A stretch of DNA of 64,000 nt from Halomarinibacterium sedimenti (GCF_019312585.1 NZ_JAHWDP010000002.1:516343-580342), one strand, 5' to 3'. Shown: positions 19,609 to 29,763, counted from the stretch's first letter. The notes: generated by a model not told the origin, from the sequence alone. Numbers and translations are program-made.

Positions 19609-21138
19609 TTATTCCCACTCGATGGTGGCTGGTGGCTTAGAGCTAATGTCGTAAACTACTCTATTAACGCCTTTTACACGGTTTATTATATAGTTGGAGG
19701 TTTCTTGTAAAAATTCATACGGTAAATTCACCCAATCTGCGGTCATTCCATCGGTGCTTTCTACTGCTCGCAACGCCACTACTTTTTCGTAGGTACGTTC
19801 ATCTCCCATTACTCCTACACTTTGCACGGGTAACAAAATAGCTCCCGCTTGCCATACTTTATCGTATAAATCCCATTTTTTAAGTCCGTCGATAAAAATA
19901 GCGTCTACCTCTTGTAAGATACGCACTTTTTCTTCTGTAATGTCCCCCAAAATTCGAATCGCCAATCCAGGCCCAGGAAACGGATGTCTTCCCAATAATT
20001 CTGGGTCGATGCCCATTTGGGCTCCAACGCGACGTACTTCATCTTTAAATAACATTCGTAACGGCTCTACCACTTTTAATTTCATAAAATCGGGTAATCC
20101 TCCCACATTGTGATGCGATTTAATAGTAACCGAAGGCCCATTCACCGAAACACTTTCAATGACATCGGGATAAATCGTTCCTTGCGCCAACCAATCAACA
20201 TCTTCCACCAAATGTGCTTCGTGATCAAACACTTCAATAAAGGCATTCCCAATAGCCTTTCGTTTTGCTTCAGGCTCACTCACCCCTGCCAATGCTTTCA
20301 AGAAACGTGCCGAAGCATCCACTCCTTTCACATTTAATCCCATATGTTCGTATTGGTCAAGCACATTTTGGAATTCATTTTTACGTAGCAATCCGTTGTT
20401 TACGAAAATACAATACAGATTTTTCCCAATAGCCTTATGTAAGAGTACTGCTGCTACGGTAGAATCGACGCCTCCACTGAGTCCTAAAACCACTTTATCG
20501 TTTCCCAATTTTTCTTTTAACTCTTGTACGGTGGTATCCACAAAAGCAGCAGGCGTCCAATTGGGTTTCACCCCTGCAATTTCAATGAGGAAATTCTCAA
20601 GCAATTGCTTTCCGTGAGTAGTATGATAGACTTCTGGATGAAACTGAATGGCATAGGTTTCTTCTCCTTCAATTTGGTAAGCGGCATTGGCAACGTCATC
20701 GGTACTGGCTAGCTTAATCGCTTTTTTGGGAAGTACTTTTATACTATCACTATGACTCATCCACACTTGGGCACCTTCTGGGATTCCTATAAACAAATTG
20801 GACGTGTCTAAAATGGTATTGAGCTTGGCTCTTCCATACTCCCTTGTATTAGAAGGAGCAACTTCACCTCCAAAAAAATGTGCCAAATACTGCGCCCCGT
20901 AACAAACGCCTAATAGCGGTAATTTTCCTTTAATTTTGGATAAATCGGGATGTGGTGCATCTTCGGCACGTACCGAAAAAGGACTCCCCGAAAGGATGAC
21001 TGCCTTAAAGCTTGACAAATCTTCTGGAATGTGGTGGTAAGGGTGAATTTCGCAGTAAATGTTGAGTTCTCTAACCCGTCTTGCAATAAGTTGGGTGAAC
21101 TGCGAACCAAAATCTAAAATAAGGACGTTGTTTTGCAT
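19609..21138 (-). CDS. guaA: GMP synthase (glutamine-hydrolysing)
   Basis: Converts XMP to GMP with glutamine-derived ammonia. The N-terminal class I amidotransferase domain has Cys79 ([10 protein letters not shown]), His166 and Glu168 (QFHPEVY). The ATP-pyrophosphatase domain has [13 protein letters not shown] near residues 218-230, followed by the C-terminal dimerisation domain ending [13 protein letters not shown]. With the ATG at 21138 it is 509 residues; a TTG two codons upstream is less likely. A TATTTTTG -7-like box ends only a few bases before the ATG, which would imply a very short or absent leader. bshC lies upstream on the same strand. Confidence 0.98.
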   Translation of the reverse strand: MQNNVLILDFGSQFTQLIARRVRELNIYCEIHPYHHIPEDLSSFKAVILSGSPFSVRAEDAPHPDLSKIKGKLPLLGVCYGAQYLAHFFGGEVAPSNTREYGRAKLNTILDTSNLFIGIPEGAQVWMSHSDSIKVLPKKAIKLASTDDVANAAYQIEGEETYAIQFHPEVYHTTHGKQLLENFLIEIAGVKPNWTPAAFVDTTVQELKEKLGNDKVVLGLSGGVDSTVAAVLLHKAIGKNLYCIFVNNGLLRKNEFQNVLDQYEHMGLNVKGVDASARFLKALAGVSEPEAKRKAIGNAFIEVFDHEAHLVEDVDWLAQGTIYPDVIESVSVNGPSVTIKSHHNVGGLPDFMKLKVVEPLRMLFKDEVRRVGAQMGIDPELLGRHPFPGPGLAIRILGDITEEKVRILQEVDAIFIDGLKKWDLYDKVWQAGAILLPVQSVGVMGDERTYEKVVALRAVESTDGMTADWVNLPYEFLQETSNYIINRVKGVNRVVYDISSKPPATIEWE

Positions 21139-21201
21139 AGGCAAAAATAGGGTGTTTTTTGTTTTTGGCTAAGATAGAATACTAACTTTTTTATTAAAGT
21201 T

Positions 21202-22797
21202 TTAAACTTTTAAAACTGTAAATTCATTTACCAACGGCTCCAACTCCTTTTTTAATACTGAAAGTAACTCTGCTCCCAACTCCAAATACAATTCTGAAAA
21301 ATTAAGGGTACGCTCCTGCAAACTTCCTTTGGGGAATAGTTCGTCTTGCATAGCAGTCAGTCGGTCCAATTGGTCTGCCAACTTTCGTTTTTGGGCTTTT
21401 AACAAACGTTTTTCGAGGTTATCGAGTCCGTTGAGCTGCTTCTTTTCTTGCGCTGCCACAGCTCCTACAAAGGAGGCATCGGTTTTTTTTGCCAATTCGT
21501 ATAAGTCCTTAAATTGCTGTTGTAAATGTTTCCGCTGACTTGAAAAATCAATCTCAATTTCTGAAAGCTTTTTGGTGTACCACGTTTTGAGTTCGTGTTG
21601 TTTTTGGAATACTTCAGAAATAGGCACGTTGAGCTTCTCAAGTTTTTCGGAAAGTTGTCCTGACACTAACAAGGCCGAATTCCGTAATAATAATAGTGGA
21701 AACGGTATAGCAACTGCTTCAAAGTAATCCTTTAACTGAAACCAATACGCCAATTCGCCACCGCCTCCTATATAACAAAGGTTAGGCAATATTACTTCTT
21801 GATATAATGGTCGTAATAACGCATTGGGTGAAAATCGTTCAGGGTGGTTTTGTAGTTCTGCAAGGATTTCTTCTTTTGAAAAAGAGATGTCGGTATCGTT
21901 TACATAAAACATTCCCTCTTTCTCAATAATACGTTCTCGCACTCCTTTCTGTAAATAAAACAAGTTTATCTCCCTTGGATGCACTTGCTCGCCATATCCT
22001 GCTTCGATCAACTTTTGGGTCGTTTCCGTTACTTTTTTAAAGGACAAATTCTCGGTCAATTCCTTTTCAGCAAAGGGAATAAAAGCCTTTTTTAGTTCAG
22101 CATCATTTCCGTCAATAATGACTAACCCATAATCTTTAAACAATTCGTTGGCTAGATTTCGGGTAGCGTCTGCAAGGTTATTGTGCTTTACATAACTTTC
22201 TGAAAAGAGTTTCAGCAGTTCTTTTGCATTCTTAGATCCACCCCATTCTTTTTTCAGAAGTTCATACACTTTTTGCAATCCTTCCATAGACAATTCACCT
22301 ACCGCACCTCCACTATTTCTATCCCAAGCGATTTTCTTTCCCTTAAAATTAAAATAATTGATTTCATCAAAATCGTGGTCTTCCGTAGCCATCCAATACA
22401 CAGGAACAAAGTGATGTTTGGGATAGGCTGCATTAAGTTGTTCCGAAAGATTTATGGTGTCGAAAATCTTGTATAAAAAATACAAAGGCCCCGTGAACAA
22501 ATTAAGTTGGTGGCCTGTGGTAATGGTAAAGGTGGTTTCGTTTTGTAATGCTTCAATATTTTGTAAGGTAGCTTCCGATGGAGAGCAACATTCGTATTGC
22601 TTTTTGAGCTGTTGCACTAAGAGATTTCTCCCTTCAGGGCGAAATGACAATTGTTTTTCTTTTACTTGAGTTTTAAAATTTTCAAGGTTGGGAAACCGAT
22701 GATAAAACGTGTTTAGTTCCTCCTTTTGAGCCAAATAATCACAGATGAGTTTTGAAAAATAACCCGTTTTGGAGTACGAAATATATTGTTTTGGCAT
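21202..22797 (-). CDS. bshC: bacillithiol biosynthesis cysteine-adding enzyme
   Basis: Catalyses the last step of bacillithiol synthesis, joining cysteine to glucosaminyl malate. It is 531 residues, full length for the family. Hallmarks visible are the N-terminal FYHRFPNLENF, the TITTGHQLNLFTGPLYFLYKI nucleotide-binding segment, FVPVYWMATEDHDFDEIN, and the LPNLCYIGGGGELAYWFQLK motif. A long C-terminal coiled-coil (about residues 390-475) matches the known structure. Bacillithiol is the main low-molecular-weight thiol of many Bacteroidota. bshA and bshB are not in the window. Divergent from the M14 peptidase gene. Confidence 0.96.
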   Translation of the reverse strand: MPKQYISYSKTGYFSKLICDYLAQKEELNTFYHRFPNLENFKTQVKEKQLSFRPEGRNLLVQQLKKQYECCSPSEATLQNIEALQNETTFTITTGHQLNLFTGPLYFLYKIFDTINLSEQLNAAYPKHHFVPVYWMATEDHDFDEINYFNFKGKKIAWDRNSGGAVGELSMEGLQKVYELLKKEWGGSKNAKELLKLFSESYVKHNNLADATRNLANELFKDYGLVIIDGNDAELKKAFIPFAEKELTENLSFKKVTETTQKLIEAGYGEQVHPREINLFYLQKGVRERIIEKEGMFYVNDTDISFSKEEILAELQNHPERFSPNALLRPLYQEVILPNLCYIGGGGELAYWFQLKDYFEAVAIPFPLLLLRNSALLVSGQLSEKLEKLNVPISEVFQKQHELKTWYTKKLSEIEIDFSSQRKHLQQQFKDLYELAKKTDASFVGAVAAQEKKQLNGLDNLEKRLLKAQKRKLADQLDRLTAMQDELFPKGSLQERTLNFSELYLELGAELLSVLKKELEPLVNEFTVLKV

Positions 22798-22819
22798 AGT
22801 TGCGTTTCAGAAAGGTTCA

Positions 22820-22827
22820 CAAAAATA
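22820..22827 (-). promoter_or_regulatory. predicted -7 box of bshC
   Basis: TATTTTTG on the minus strand matches TAnnTTTG and lies 23 bases upstream of the bshC ATG. On the plus strand a related TATCTTTA at 22891-22898 precedes the M14 peptidase gene by 23 bases. Confidence 0.4.
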
Positions 22828-22920
22828 AACAGTTTCCCATTTATGAAGCCTAAAGATACGTTAATGTTAAAAAATGAAAAGGGGTTTTGCTATCTTTAAC
22901 CCTTCAAAATTTTCTAACCC

Positions 22921-25413
22921 ATGAAAAATATTTTCGCACTTATTTTATTTATTTCCTCAAGTATTGCTATTGCACAACTTCAATCGCCAGCCGAATTTTT
23001 AGGCTATGAAATTGGCACCGAGTTTTCTCGCCATGCCGATGTGGTACGCTATTTTGAACATGTTGCCGCCAATAGCAATATGGTGACTTACCAAACCTAC
23101 GGAAAGACCTACGAGCGTCGTCCGCTTACCTATGCGGTGATCTCTTCTCCTAAAAATCTTGCCAATATTGAGCAAATACGTACCGATAATTTAAAACAAA
23201 CGGGAATCTTAAGCGGAAACGCTACTCCGGAAATCGCCATTGTGTGGTTAAGCTATAACGTACACGGTAACGAAGCTTCTAGTACCGAAGCCTCGATGCT
23301 TACCCTCTATAAACTCATTACCGAAAAACAAGCATGGTTAGAAAATACGGTGGTTATCATCGACCCTTGTATTAACCCAGACGGTCGCGATCGCTATGCC
23401 AACTGGTACAATCAAGTAAAAGCCACCCCTTACAATCCTGTGCAGCTTGCCACCGAACACAACGAACCTTGGCCAGGAGGTCGCCCAAATCACTATCTGT
23501 TTGACCTCAACCGCGATTGGGCGTGGGCAAGTCAAGTGGAGAGCCAGCAACGGATAAAAATTTACAATCAGTGGTTACCACACGTACACGTGGATTTTCA
23601 CGAGCAGGGAATTAACGAACCTTATTATTTTGCACCTGCTGCAGAACCCTATCACGAAATTATTTCGTCTTGGCAACGTGATTTCCAAACGCAAATTGGG
23701 AAAAACCACGCCAAATACTTCGACAAAGAAGGTTGGTTATTTTTTACCCGTCAGTTTTTCGATTTGCTATACCCTAGTTACGGTGATACCTACCCTACCT
23801 ATATGGGTTCCATTGGGATGACTTACGAGCAAGCGGGTCACGGACGTGCAGGTTTAGGGATTTACACCGATGAAGGCTACGAGCTTACCTTGGTGGACCG
23901 AGTGGCGCATCATACCACCACAGGGCTTTCTACTGTGGAAATTTCTTCGATGAATGCCAAAAAATTGAATACCGAATTCAAAAAGTTCTTCGATAATAGC
24001 GCTTTAAAGTATAAAAGTTATGTGTTAAAAGGAGATGCCGATAAAATCAATGCGCTCACCCAATTGTTAGACTTACACGAAATAAAATACGGCTTTGCCA
24101 CGGGTGGAAGCGTTAGCGGATTGAATTATCAAGGAAACAAAGGAAGTATGAACGCTGCGGGAGCCTTGGTAGTAAGTACCAATCAGCCAAAAGGGAAAAT
24201 GGTAAAAGTACTTTTTGAACAAGACGCCAAATTGGACGAACCCCTTACTTACGATATCACTGCATGGAGTCTTCCGTATGCCTATGGATTGGACGCCGTG
24301 GCAAGTACCAGTTTGGTTGCGGCTAATGGCACAAATCCAAATTTAAAAGTCATCAATCAAGTGGCTCCAGCTTCGGCTTTAGCAGGATATATTGTGGAAT
24401 GGAACAGCCTACAAGACGCTGCCTTTTTAGCCGATTTACTCCAGCAAGATATTAAAGTGCGCTTTTCGGAAAAGGACTTGAGTATCCAGGGGCAGAAATT
24501 CAGTAAAGGAAGCTTGGTGATTACCAAAAGTGATAACCGCACCAACGAAAAATTCACCGAAATTGTCACCAAAACAGCCAACAAACACCATAGAAATCTG
24601 AATGTGGCCACCACTAGTTTTAGCGATAACGGTACCGATTTTGGCTCGACCGATGTAAAAATTATCAACAAAAACCGAATTGCCATGCTTAAAGGAAGTG
24701 GCGTGTCCTCTTTAAGTTATGGTGCATTGTGGCATTTTATGGAGCAACAACTCAAGTATCCTGTAACGTCCATCGATACCGATGATTTTAGTGTGGAAGC
24801 CCTTAGCAAAATTGATGTTTTGGTATTGCCTAGTGGTTGGTACAATCGTTTTTTAAACGACAGTACTTTAGGCGATTTAAAAGCCTGGATACAAAAAGGA
24901 GGGAAAGTCATTGCCATTGATAATGCCCTAAAGAGTTTTGTAGATAAGGATGGGTTCGACTTAAAGAAAAACGCCAAAGACGAAGCCGAAAAAGAAGAAG
25001 ATAAGCCCAAAGGCAATCTTACGCCTTACGACCAACGTGAACGCGCCAGTGTCACCAACTTTATTACAGGAAGTATTTACAAAGTGAAACTAGACCCCTC
25101 CCACCCTATGGCGTTTGGCTATGGCGACACCTATTACAGTTTAAAACTGGGGAACGATTCCTACCAATTTTTGGAAAATGGGTATAATGTAGGCTATATC
25201 GATGGCGATGCCGTAAGCGTTTCTGGATTTTCAGGAAACGATGCCAAAGCAGGACTTAAAAACTCTTTAGTCTTTGGAGAATCCCAACTAGGAAGCGGTA
25301 GCATTGTCTATTTGGTAGACGATGTCATGTTCCGTTCTTTTTGGGAAAACGGAAAGCTATTTTTTGTAAACAGCCTTTTTATGGTAAATAGCAACGTGTG
25401 GGTGCTAGATTAG
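22921..25413 (+). CDS. secreted M14 family zinc carboxypeptidase
   Basis: Exported metallocarboxypeptidase of 830 residues. Signal peptide at residues 1-19. The peptidase domain has the zinc ligands His115 and Glu118 (NVHGNEAS) and the third His near 227 (HVHVDFHEQG), the substrate-binding NPDGRDRY and FDLNRDW motifs, and a TYEQAGHG segment with the likely catalytic Glu. After about residue 370 the sequence is a long C-terminal region resembling a glutamine-amidotransferase-like fold (VLVLPSGWYNRFL, GGKVIAIDNAL) seen in large Bacteroidota M14 proteins. No sorting domain is visible, so it is probably periplasmic. Substrate unknown. Confidence 0.93.
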   Translation: MKNIFALILFISSSIAIAQLQSPAEFLGYEIGTEFSRHADVVRYFEHVAANSNMVTYQTYGKTYERRPLTYAVISSPKNLANIEQIRTDNLKQTGILSGNATPEIAIVWLSYNVHGNEASSTEASMLTLYKLITEKQAWLENTVVIIDPCINPDGRDRYANWYNQVKATPYNPVQLATEHNEPWPGGRPNHYLFDLNRDWAWASQVESQQRIKIYNQWLPHVHVDFHEQGINEPYYFAPAAEPYHEIISSWQRDFQTQIGKNHAKYFDKEGWLFFTRQFFDLLYPSYGDTYPTYMGSIGMTYEQAGHGRAGLGIYTDEGYELTLVDRVAHHTTTGLSTVEISSMNAKKLNTEFKKFFDNSALKYKSYVLKGDADKINALTQLLDLHEIKYGFATGGSVSGLNYQGNKGSMNAAGALVVSTNQPKGKMVKVLFEQDAKLDEPLTYDITAWSLPYAYGLDAVASTSLVAANGTNPNLKVINQVAPASALAGYIVEWNSLQDAAFLADLLQQDIKVRFSEKDLSIQGQKFSKGSLVITKSDNRTNEKFTEIVTKTANKHHRNLNVATTSFSDNGTDFGSTDVKIINKNRIAMLKGSGVSSLSYGALWHFMEQQLKYPVTSIDTDDFSVEALSKIDVLVLPSGWYNRFLNDSTLGDLKAWIQKGGKVIAIDNALKSFVDKDGFDLKKNAKDEAEKEEDKPKGNLTPYDQRERASVTNFITGSIYKVKLDPSHPMAFGYGDTYYSLKLGNDSYQFLENGYNVGYIDGDAVSVSGFSGNDAKAGLKNSLVFGESQLGSGSIVYLVDDVMFRSFWENGKLFFVNSLFMVNSNVWVLD

Positions 25414-25423
25414 AAGATACTAG

Positions 25424-26080
25424 ATGCTAAAAGCAGTTCTTTTTGATATGGATGGGGTGATTGTAGATACCGAACCCCTACACCGTAAGGCCTATTTTAA
25501 GATGTTTGAAGAAATGAATATTCCCGTTTCTGAAGCGCTTTACACCAGCTTTACAGGACAAAGCACCCTAGAGATTTGCCAAACATTAGTAAGCACCTTT
25601 TCGCTTACCCAAACCCCACAAAGCTTAGTGGTGTGTAAACGCAAGCATTTTAAATATTTATTTGAACACGACAACCCCCTCCAACTGCTCCCTGGAGTGT
25701 TGGAGTTAATACAGGACTATTACCATAACGGACTTACCCTCGTACTCGCCTCCTCGGCGTCGATGACCAATATTAACCGAATTTTTGATCGCTTTGACCT
25801 TAACAAATACTTTGTCGCCAAACTAAGCGGTGCCGACCTTGCCAAAAGCAAACCCCACCCCGAAATTTTTATCAAGGCCGCTCAAGCCTCGGGACACTCC
25901 AAAGCACAGTGTATGGTGATTGAGGACTCTACCAACGGCATTGCCGCTGCGAAAAGTGCTGGGATATTTTGTGTGGGTTATAACAGCCTCCATAGCGAAG
26001 ACCAAGACTATAGCCTAGCCGATAAGGTGGTGGGAGATTTTAGGGAATTGGGATTTGAGAGAGTGAAGGGGTGGGTTTAA
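25424..26080 (+). CDS. HAD-superfamily phosphatase (beta-phosphoglucomutase-like)
   Basis: Cytosolic phosphohydrolase or phosphomutase of 218 residues, subfamily IA. Nucleophile motif LFDMDGVIVDTEPLH with Asp8 and Asp10, motif II ASSAS, Lys in KSKPHPEIF, and the acidic motif VIEDSTNGIAAAKSAG. An alpha-helical cap lies at about residues 15-85. Relatives act on sugar phosphates (beta-phosphoglucomutase, 2-deoxyglucose-6-phosphatase); the substrate cannot be read from sequence. It begins 10 bases after the M14 peptidase stop and is probably cotranscribed with it. Confidence 0.88.
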   Translation: MLKAVLFDMDGVIVDTEPLHRKAYFKMFEEMNIPVSEALYTSFTGQSTLEICQTLVSTFSLTQTPQSLVVCKRKHFKYLFEHDNPLQLLPGVLELIQDYYHNGLTLVLASSASMTNINRIFDRFDLNKYFVAKLSGADLAKSKPHPEIFIKAAQASGHSKAQCMVIEDSTNGIAAAKSAGIFCVGYNSLHSEDQDYSLADKVVGDFRELGFERVKGWV

Positions 26081-26148
26081 TTTATTTCAAAAATATCAAT
26101 GGGAAGTTCTCCTGTTTTTTGGGAATAGGTGTTTGGTTTTATTTAATG

Positions 26149-26682
26149 CTAACGCCCATTTTTTAGGGTTAGATAATCATTTTCAAACATGAATAAAACT
26201 TTTTCGGGAGGAGGTTTCATTTCATAATCTGGATCACTGTTCATAAGAATTTCGGTCATACTCTGTGCTTTTTTGTTTTTCCAAAATCCAGCTTTTGTGA
26301 ATCCTATGGCGCATATTTGGTTATTTTGCTTAAAGGTTTGTCTATGATATACCCATTTGTCATCTGAGCCTTCTAATTTTAAGGTGATGTCAAACTTTTT
26401 AAACATTCTTAGGGGCTTTTTGTATATAATTTTTTGGGATGCTAAAACACCAAACATGCCTTTTTTTATAGTATTCTCATACAGCTTTGACCGAAAAACT
26501 ACTTCGTATCGAATTAGGTCCATATAGTAGAAATATTTTGAATTAGCCATAAACCGAAAGGATTCGCAATCCAAAATATTAACTCTTCTTGTCCGAGTTA
26601 ACTTAGAAGTAGGTTTAACTTTTTTCCAGAATATTCTTGACCCAATGTAGATATAGATCATGTGTACCCAATAATAAATCAT
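26149..26682 (-). CDS. thioesterase-like (hotdog fold, 4HBT/THEM6-type) protein
   Basis: Protein of 177 residues whose layout matches acyl-CoA thioesterases of the THEM6/4HBT_2 group. There is a short hydrophobic N-terminus (IYYWVHMIYIYIG), then ILDCESFRFMANSKYFYYMDLIRYE, where the usual D..HMNN.RYL motif has become C-ESFRFMANSKYF, and the central strand region MFGVLASQKIIYKKPLRMFKK. The normal catalytic Asp/His positions therefore look altered, and activity is uncertain. The true start could also be the Met at residue 8. It stands alone on the minus strand, converging on the HAD gene. Confidence 0.55.
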   Translation of the reverse strand: MIYYWVHMIYIYIGSRIFWKKVKPTSKLTRTRRVNILDCESFRFMANSKYFYYMDLIRYEVVFRSKLYENTIKKGMFGVLASQKIIYKKPLRMFKKFDITLKLEGSDDKWVYHRQTFKQNNQICAIGFTKAGFWKNKKAQSMTEILMNSDPDYEMKPPPEKVLFMFENDYLTLKNGR

Positions 26683-26764
26683 AGTTTAGAATTTTAGTTT
26701 TTAGTCCTTATGTTTCTGAGATTCAAAATTACTTTCAGCTTGGTGTATCCTCAAAACCAATGTG

Positions 26765-27250
26765 TTAATCCAATTTTGTCTTTATTAATTGTTCAATTTC
26801 GTTAAAGGATTGGTTTCTGGCTTGGTCCTGCCACAGATAAATGAGGATATTTTCAGACAAAAATATCTTGCCGTTGGGATCATTAGGATTATTTGCAAGC
26901 ATATCCTTTTTTATTTGTTTGGCAACTTCTGGTGAACTCGTTTCTAAGCCAAAAATGCCAATTTCAGAAGTATCTTCATAGACTGAAAACAAGCCTTTTT
27001 CGATATCGGGTACTAAGGTTGAACCTAGATGCATCATGCGCATAAAACATACTAAAAAATCAGAATCTGAAGAAATAAAGGGATTGGATTGAATACCACA
27101 AGGCAACTTGTCACTACTCAGTATGGGTTTCAATTTACATCCCCTAGGAAGTTCTTGTTCTGAAAAAATAAAGTCTTCTAATGCTACATTTGAAATAGTA
27201 GGGTTTTGAAAACATAAAACACTCAAAATAATAACAAATACTAATTTCAT
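26765..27250 (-). CDS. secreted protein of unknown function
   Basis: I do not recognise this 161-residue protein. It starts with a clear Sec signal peptide (KLVFVIILSVLCF). The mature part contains three Cys (in RGCKLK, LPCGIQ and LVCFMR) that could form a disulfide, and an acidic, helical C-terminal half. No lipobox or membrane segments follow. It lies alone on the minus strand between the thioesterase-like gene and the lipase gene, with no visible terminator or strong promoter. Likely periplasmic. Confidence 0.6.
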   Translation of the reverse strand: MKLVFVIILSVLCFQNPTISNVALEDFIFSEQELPRGCKLKPILSSDKLPCGIQSNPFISSDSDFLVCFMRMMHLGSTLVPDIEKGLFSVYEDTSEIGIFGLETSSPEVAKQIKKDMLANNPNDPNGKIFLSENILIYLWQDQARNQSFNEIEQLIKTKLD

Positions 27251-27336
27251 AGTGACGAAATTTTTAATAACAAATCAGAAAATATACCTCCAAAAGGTAT
27301 ACTATAGTACTTGCTAAAATAAGGATTTACCATTAC

Positions 27337-28371
27337 TTATTTGGCACAGGTCAATGGACCAGACCCCAACCATTTTAAATAATGGTTATGAGCGTGTTGC
27401 TGTCCCACTTGTTCAAACCACTGTTCCAATGGGTCTTTTCCTGTAACAGAGAAAATCTCTTTTCCCGTATTGAGCGCAATACTTCCTCTATACTGATTTA
27501 CAGGCGTGTACCAAGATTTATTTATGGCTTCACTTATATCTAATGATGCTTGAATAGCATCACAAGCTTCGGCTAGACTAACTGTAATTCCATCGTAGGT
27601 AACAGTAATATTGTGTGCATTTGGTGCTGGAGATGGGAATAAATTCCCTACGCCTATAATATTGGTTGCCGAATAAGGCACGACATCAATTTCGTTATAA
27701 TAACGCCATGTATGTGTTAAGTTGGCATCAAATTGTTCTGCAAAACCTGCATTCCATGAACAAGGGGCGGCAAAAGTGAGAATCGAAAAAATGGTTGGCA
27801 TTGTGTATCCACCTTTTAATAATTCGTATTGTAACCAAGGCCCTACAATGGTTGCAGAATTGGCGCCAAGGCTATGTCCTGTTATGCAAATCCATTTTTC
27901 TTGAGGAAAAGCATTTTTTTGTAGAAAACTTAACATGGTATCACCATTATTATCTACCAACTGCATTAAATTGGTAAGAGATTCGCTTGAACCTTTCGAA
28001 ATCTTAGGATTAATGCTAGTATCGTCGGTATACGTCCATGGTACCTGTGTAAATAAATTAAAGTCTTGTTTAAACCAATTATCGAATGCACCCCACGAAA
28101 AATTTAAAATCGAGCCTCGAATGGCAATTACATATTGAACACCATTATATGCTATAAAGGCCCAATCTCCCTGAATAGCTTGAACAGGCTCCCAAACAAG
28201 TTGCCAACTAGGCAAATATTGTTTTAAGGTATTTTTTACGGAATTGGAACCGTCTAATGAACAATAAGTAATAGATGCCATTTGCATGGCAATTACATCG
28301 CCTATGGCTCTTGAATTTGTATCTTTTGTATTTTGAAATCCGCTACCAATACTTTCTACTTCTGTTTTCAT
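27337..28371 (-). CDS. class 3 lipase family protein
   Basis: Alpha/beta hydrolase of 344 residues similar to fungal-type triacylglycerol lipases (Lipase_3). The nucleophile elbow is ITGHSLGANSA with Ser167, the oxyanion AIRGS lies at about 84-88, and YYNEIDVVPYSATN holds the likely catalytic Asp. The catalytic His is probably the one in the C-terminal HAHNHYLKWLG or APNAHNITV segments. No signal peptide is visible, unusual for a bacterial lipase, so it is either intracellular or exported by another route. It follows the pyruvoyl-decarboxylase gene by 11 bases on the same strand, so the two are probably cotranscribed. Confidence 0.8.
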   Translation of the reverse strand: MKTEVESIGSGFQNTKDTNSRAIGDVIAMQMASITYCSLDGSNSVKNTLKQYLPSWQLVWEPVQAIQGDWAFIAYNGVQYVIAIRGSILNFSWGAFDNWFKQDFNLFTQVPWTYTDDTSINPKISKGSSESLTNLMQLVDNNGDTMLSFLQKNAFPQEKWICITGHSLGANSATIVGPWLQYELLKGGYTMPTIFSILTFAAPCSWNAGFAEQFDANLTHTWRYYNEIDVVPYSATNIIGVGNLFPSPAPNAHNITVTYDGITVSLAEACDAIQASLDISEAINKSWYTPVNQYRGSIALNTGKEIFSVTGKDPLEQWFEQVGQQHAHNHYLKWLGSGPLTCAK

Positions 28372-28382
28372 AATGTTTAGTT

Positions 28383-29636
28383 TTATGGAATTACCGTAGC
28401 AATTCGTGAGTTAATTTTAATATTACTAGAATTTAAACCCGGTTTTTGACCATGAAAGTCAAAATCGAGTTTTACATGAGGTTGAAAAATTAAGCAATGC
28501 GTAGAGCCTCCAAAATGAAACATTCCTATCTCCTCTCCTTTTTCTACGTGTTGTCCTTCGTACACGGTAATGTCGCAAGTAGATACTTCAGCCATTCCTA
28601 CGGGCATAAAACACATGAGCCCAATGGCGGGATTATCGGCTTCAATAAAGATTAAGGCTCTTGTAGCGACCTCGGTAATATACCCCTGCGATTTATTAGG
28701 CCCCGAAGGATCGTAGCCTTCGGCCAAGGTTTCCGAATAATAGGTGCCGTCAATCACATAGGCTTTTTTTATAGTGCCGCTTACAGGGCTATGCCAACGA
28801 TGGTAACTCAAGGCGCTTAAAAAGGCTTGGTATACGGTACCGTTTTCAAATAATTGGGTGTAGGGATCGTGATTGAGCATATGCGACAAGGCATAGGGTT
28901 GTCCTTTAATCCAAAAGGTGTTTTGTAGTGGTACATTTACACTTTTTCGGTAGGGTGCCGACTCACACGCGTTTACAATCACGTTGTCATCTTCAGGACT
29001 CGCCACAGGCCGAATGCCTTCTCTAAACTCGCGTGTAAAGAAATCGTCCCAGGAGGTAAATCCGTAATGCGGTAGCGTGGGATCGCACACAAAGTCTTCG
29101 ATAAAGGTGGGCATTGCTTTTTTGGCATCTTCCCCAAACCATCCACTACGCGGATTTTCATTCAGCACATAGGCAGAGTCTTTTGAGTCTAGAAATTTTC
29201 CCCATTCGTTAAGCACCTTTTTTAATTGTGCATTAAGGCGAGGGTCCAAAAACGCAGCAAAACCAGCCGAGGTTCCCATGCTATAATCAAAAATGGCATT
29301 AATAGGGAATCCCACCAAACCCGTTTCATTATATTCGGGAGCTTTGGTTATAATGGTATTGATGAGTTCCAGTGCATGCAAATAATTACGCACTTGCGGA
29401 CCTCCGGCAGGATTGTGCTTGTATTTCTCTGGCACTTGCTCAAACATAAGGTTAAAAAGCATATACAGTTTGGCATCACCTTCAATTAAATTTTTTAAAT
29501 CCTCTACGACAGGATGCCACTCTTTTGGGGTATTGTCTACCTCAACAATAAGATCCTTTAACCAATTTTGAAGAAATTTTACATCACTGGGTAACCATTC
29601 GCCTACACGATAGGGAGTATTCATTTGTACATCCAT
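28383..29636 (-). CDS. phosphatidylserine decarboxylase-family (PsiD-like) pyruvoyl decarboxylase
   Basis: Soluble 417-residue enzyme with an N-terminal PSD-associated (PSDC) helical domain (about 15-150), then the PSD catalytic domain starting TSWDDFFTREFREGIRPV. The self-cleavage site is HFGGSTH, with Ser378 expected to become the pyruvoyl group; the classic membrane enzyme has LGST. The usual PADG Asp of true PSDs is replaced by ACESAPY, while YHRWHSPVSG keeps the His. No membrane helix is present. This PSDC+PSD layout is shared with fungal aromatic amino acid decarboxylases such as PsiD, so the substrate may be a free amino acid rather than phosphatidylserine. Upstream of, and probably cotranscribed with, the lipase gene. 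Confidence 0.82.
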   Translation of the reverse strand: MDVQMNTPYRVGEWLPSDVKFLQNWLKDLIVEVDNTPKEWHPVVEDLKNLIEGDAKLYMLFNLMFEQVPEKYKHNPAGGPQVRNYLHALELINTIITKAPEYNETGLVGFPINAIFDYSMGTSAGFAAFLDPRLNAQLKKVLNEWGKFLDSKDSAYVLNENPRSGWFGEDAKKAMPTFIEDFVCDPTLPHYGFTSWDDFFTREFREGIRPVASPEDDNVIVNACESAPYRKSVNVPLQNTFWIKGQPYALSHMLNHDPYTQLFENGTVYQAFLSALSYHRWHSPVSGTIKKAYVIDGTYYSETLAEGYDPSGPNKSQGYITEVATRALIFIEADNPAIGLMCFMPVGMAEVSTCDITVYEGQHVEKGEEIGMFHFGGSTHCLIFQPHVKLDFDFHGQKPGLNSSNIKINSRIATVIP

Positions 29637-29750
29637 ATTACTGCTTTTTTGTTATACTCAAAGCTAAATGTAATCCGCTACAATTCAAGTAAGTACAAAT
29701 ACGTAATTCTCGAATTCAAATTTTCTTCGGAAAATTTAAAGTCAAAAATG

Positions 29751-29758
29751 TATCTTTA
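29751..29758 (+). promoter_or_regulatory. predicted -7 box before the TPR lipoprotein gene
   Basis: TATCTTTA resembles the TAnnTTTG -7 consensus but ends only five bases before the ATG at 29764. If real, the leader would be extremely short. Pattern evidence only. Confidence 0.25.
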
Positions 29759-29763
29759 ACCTC

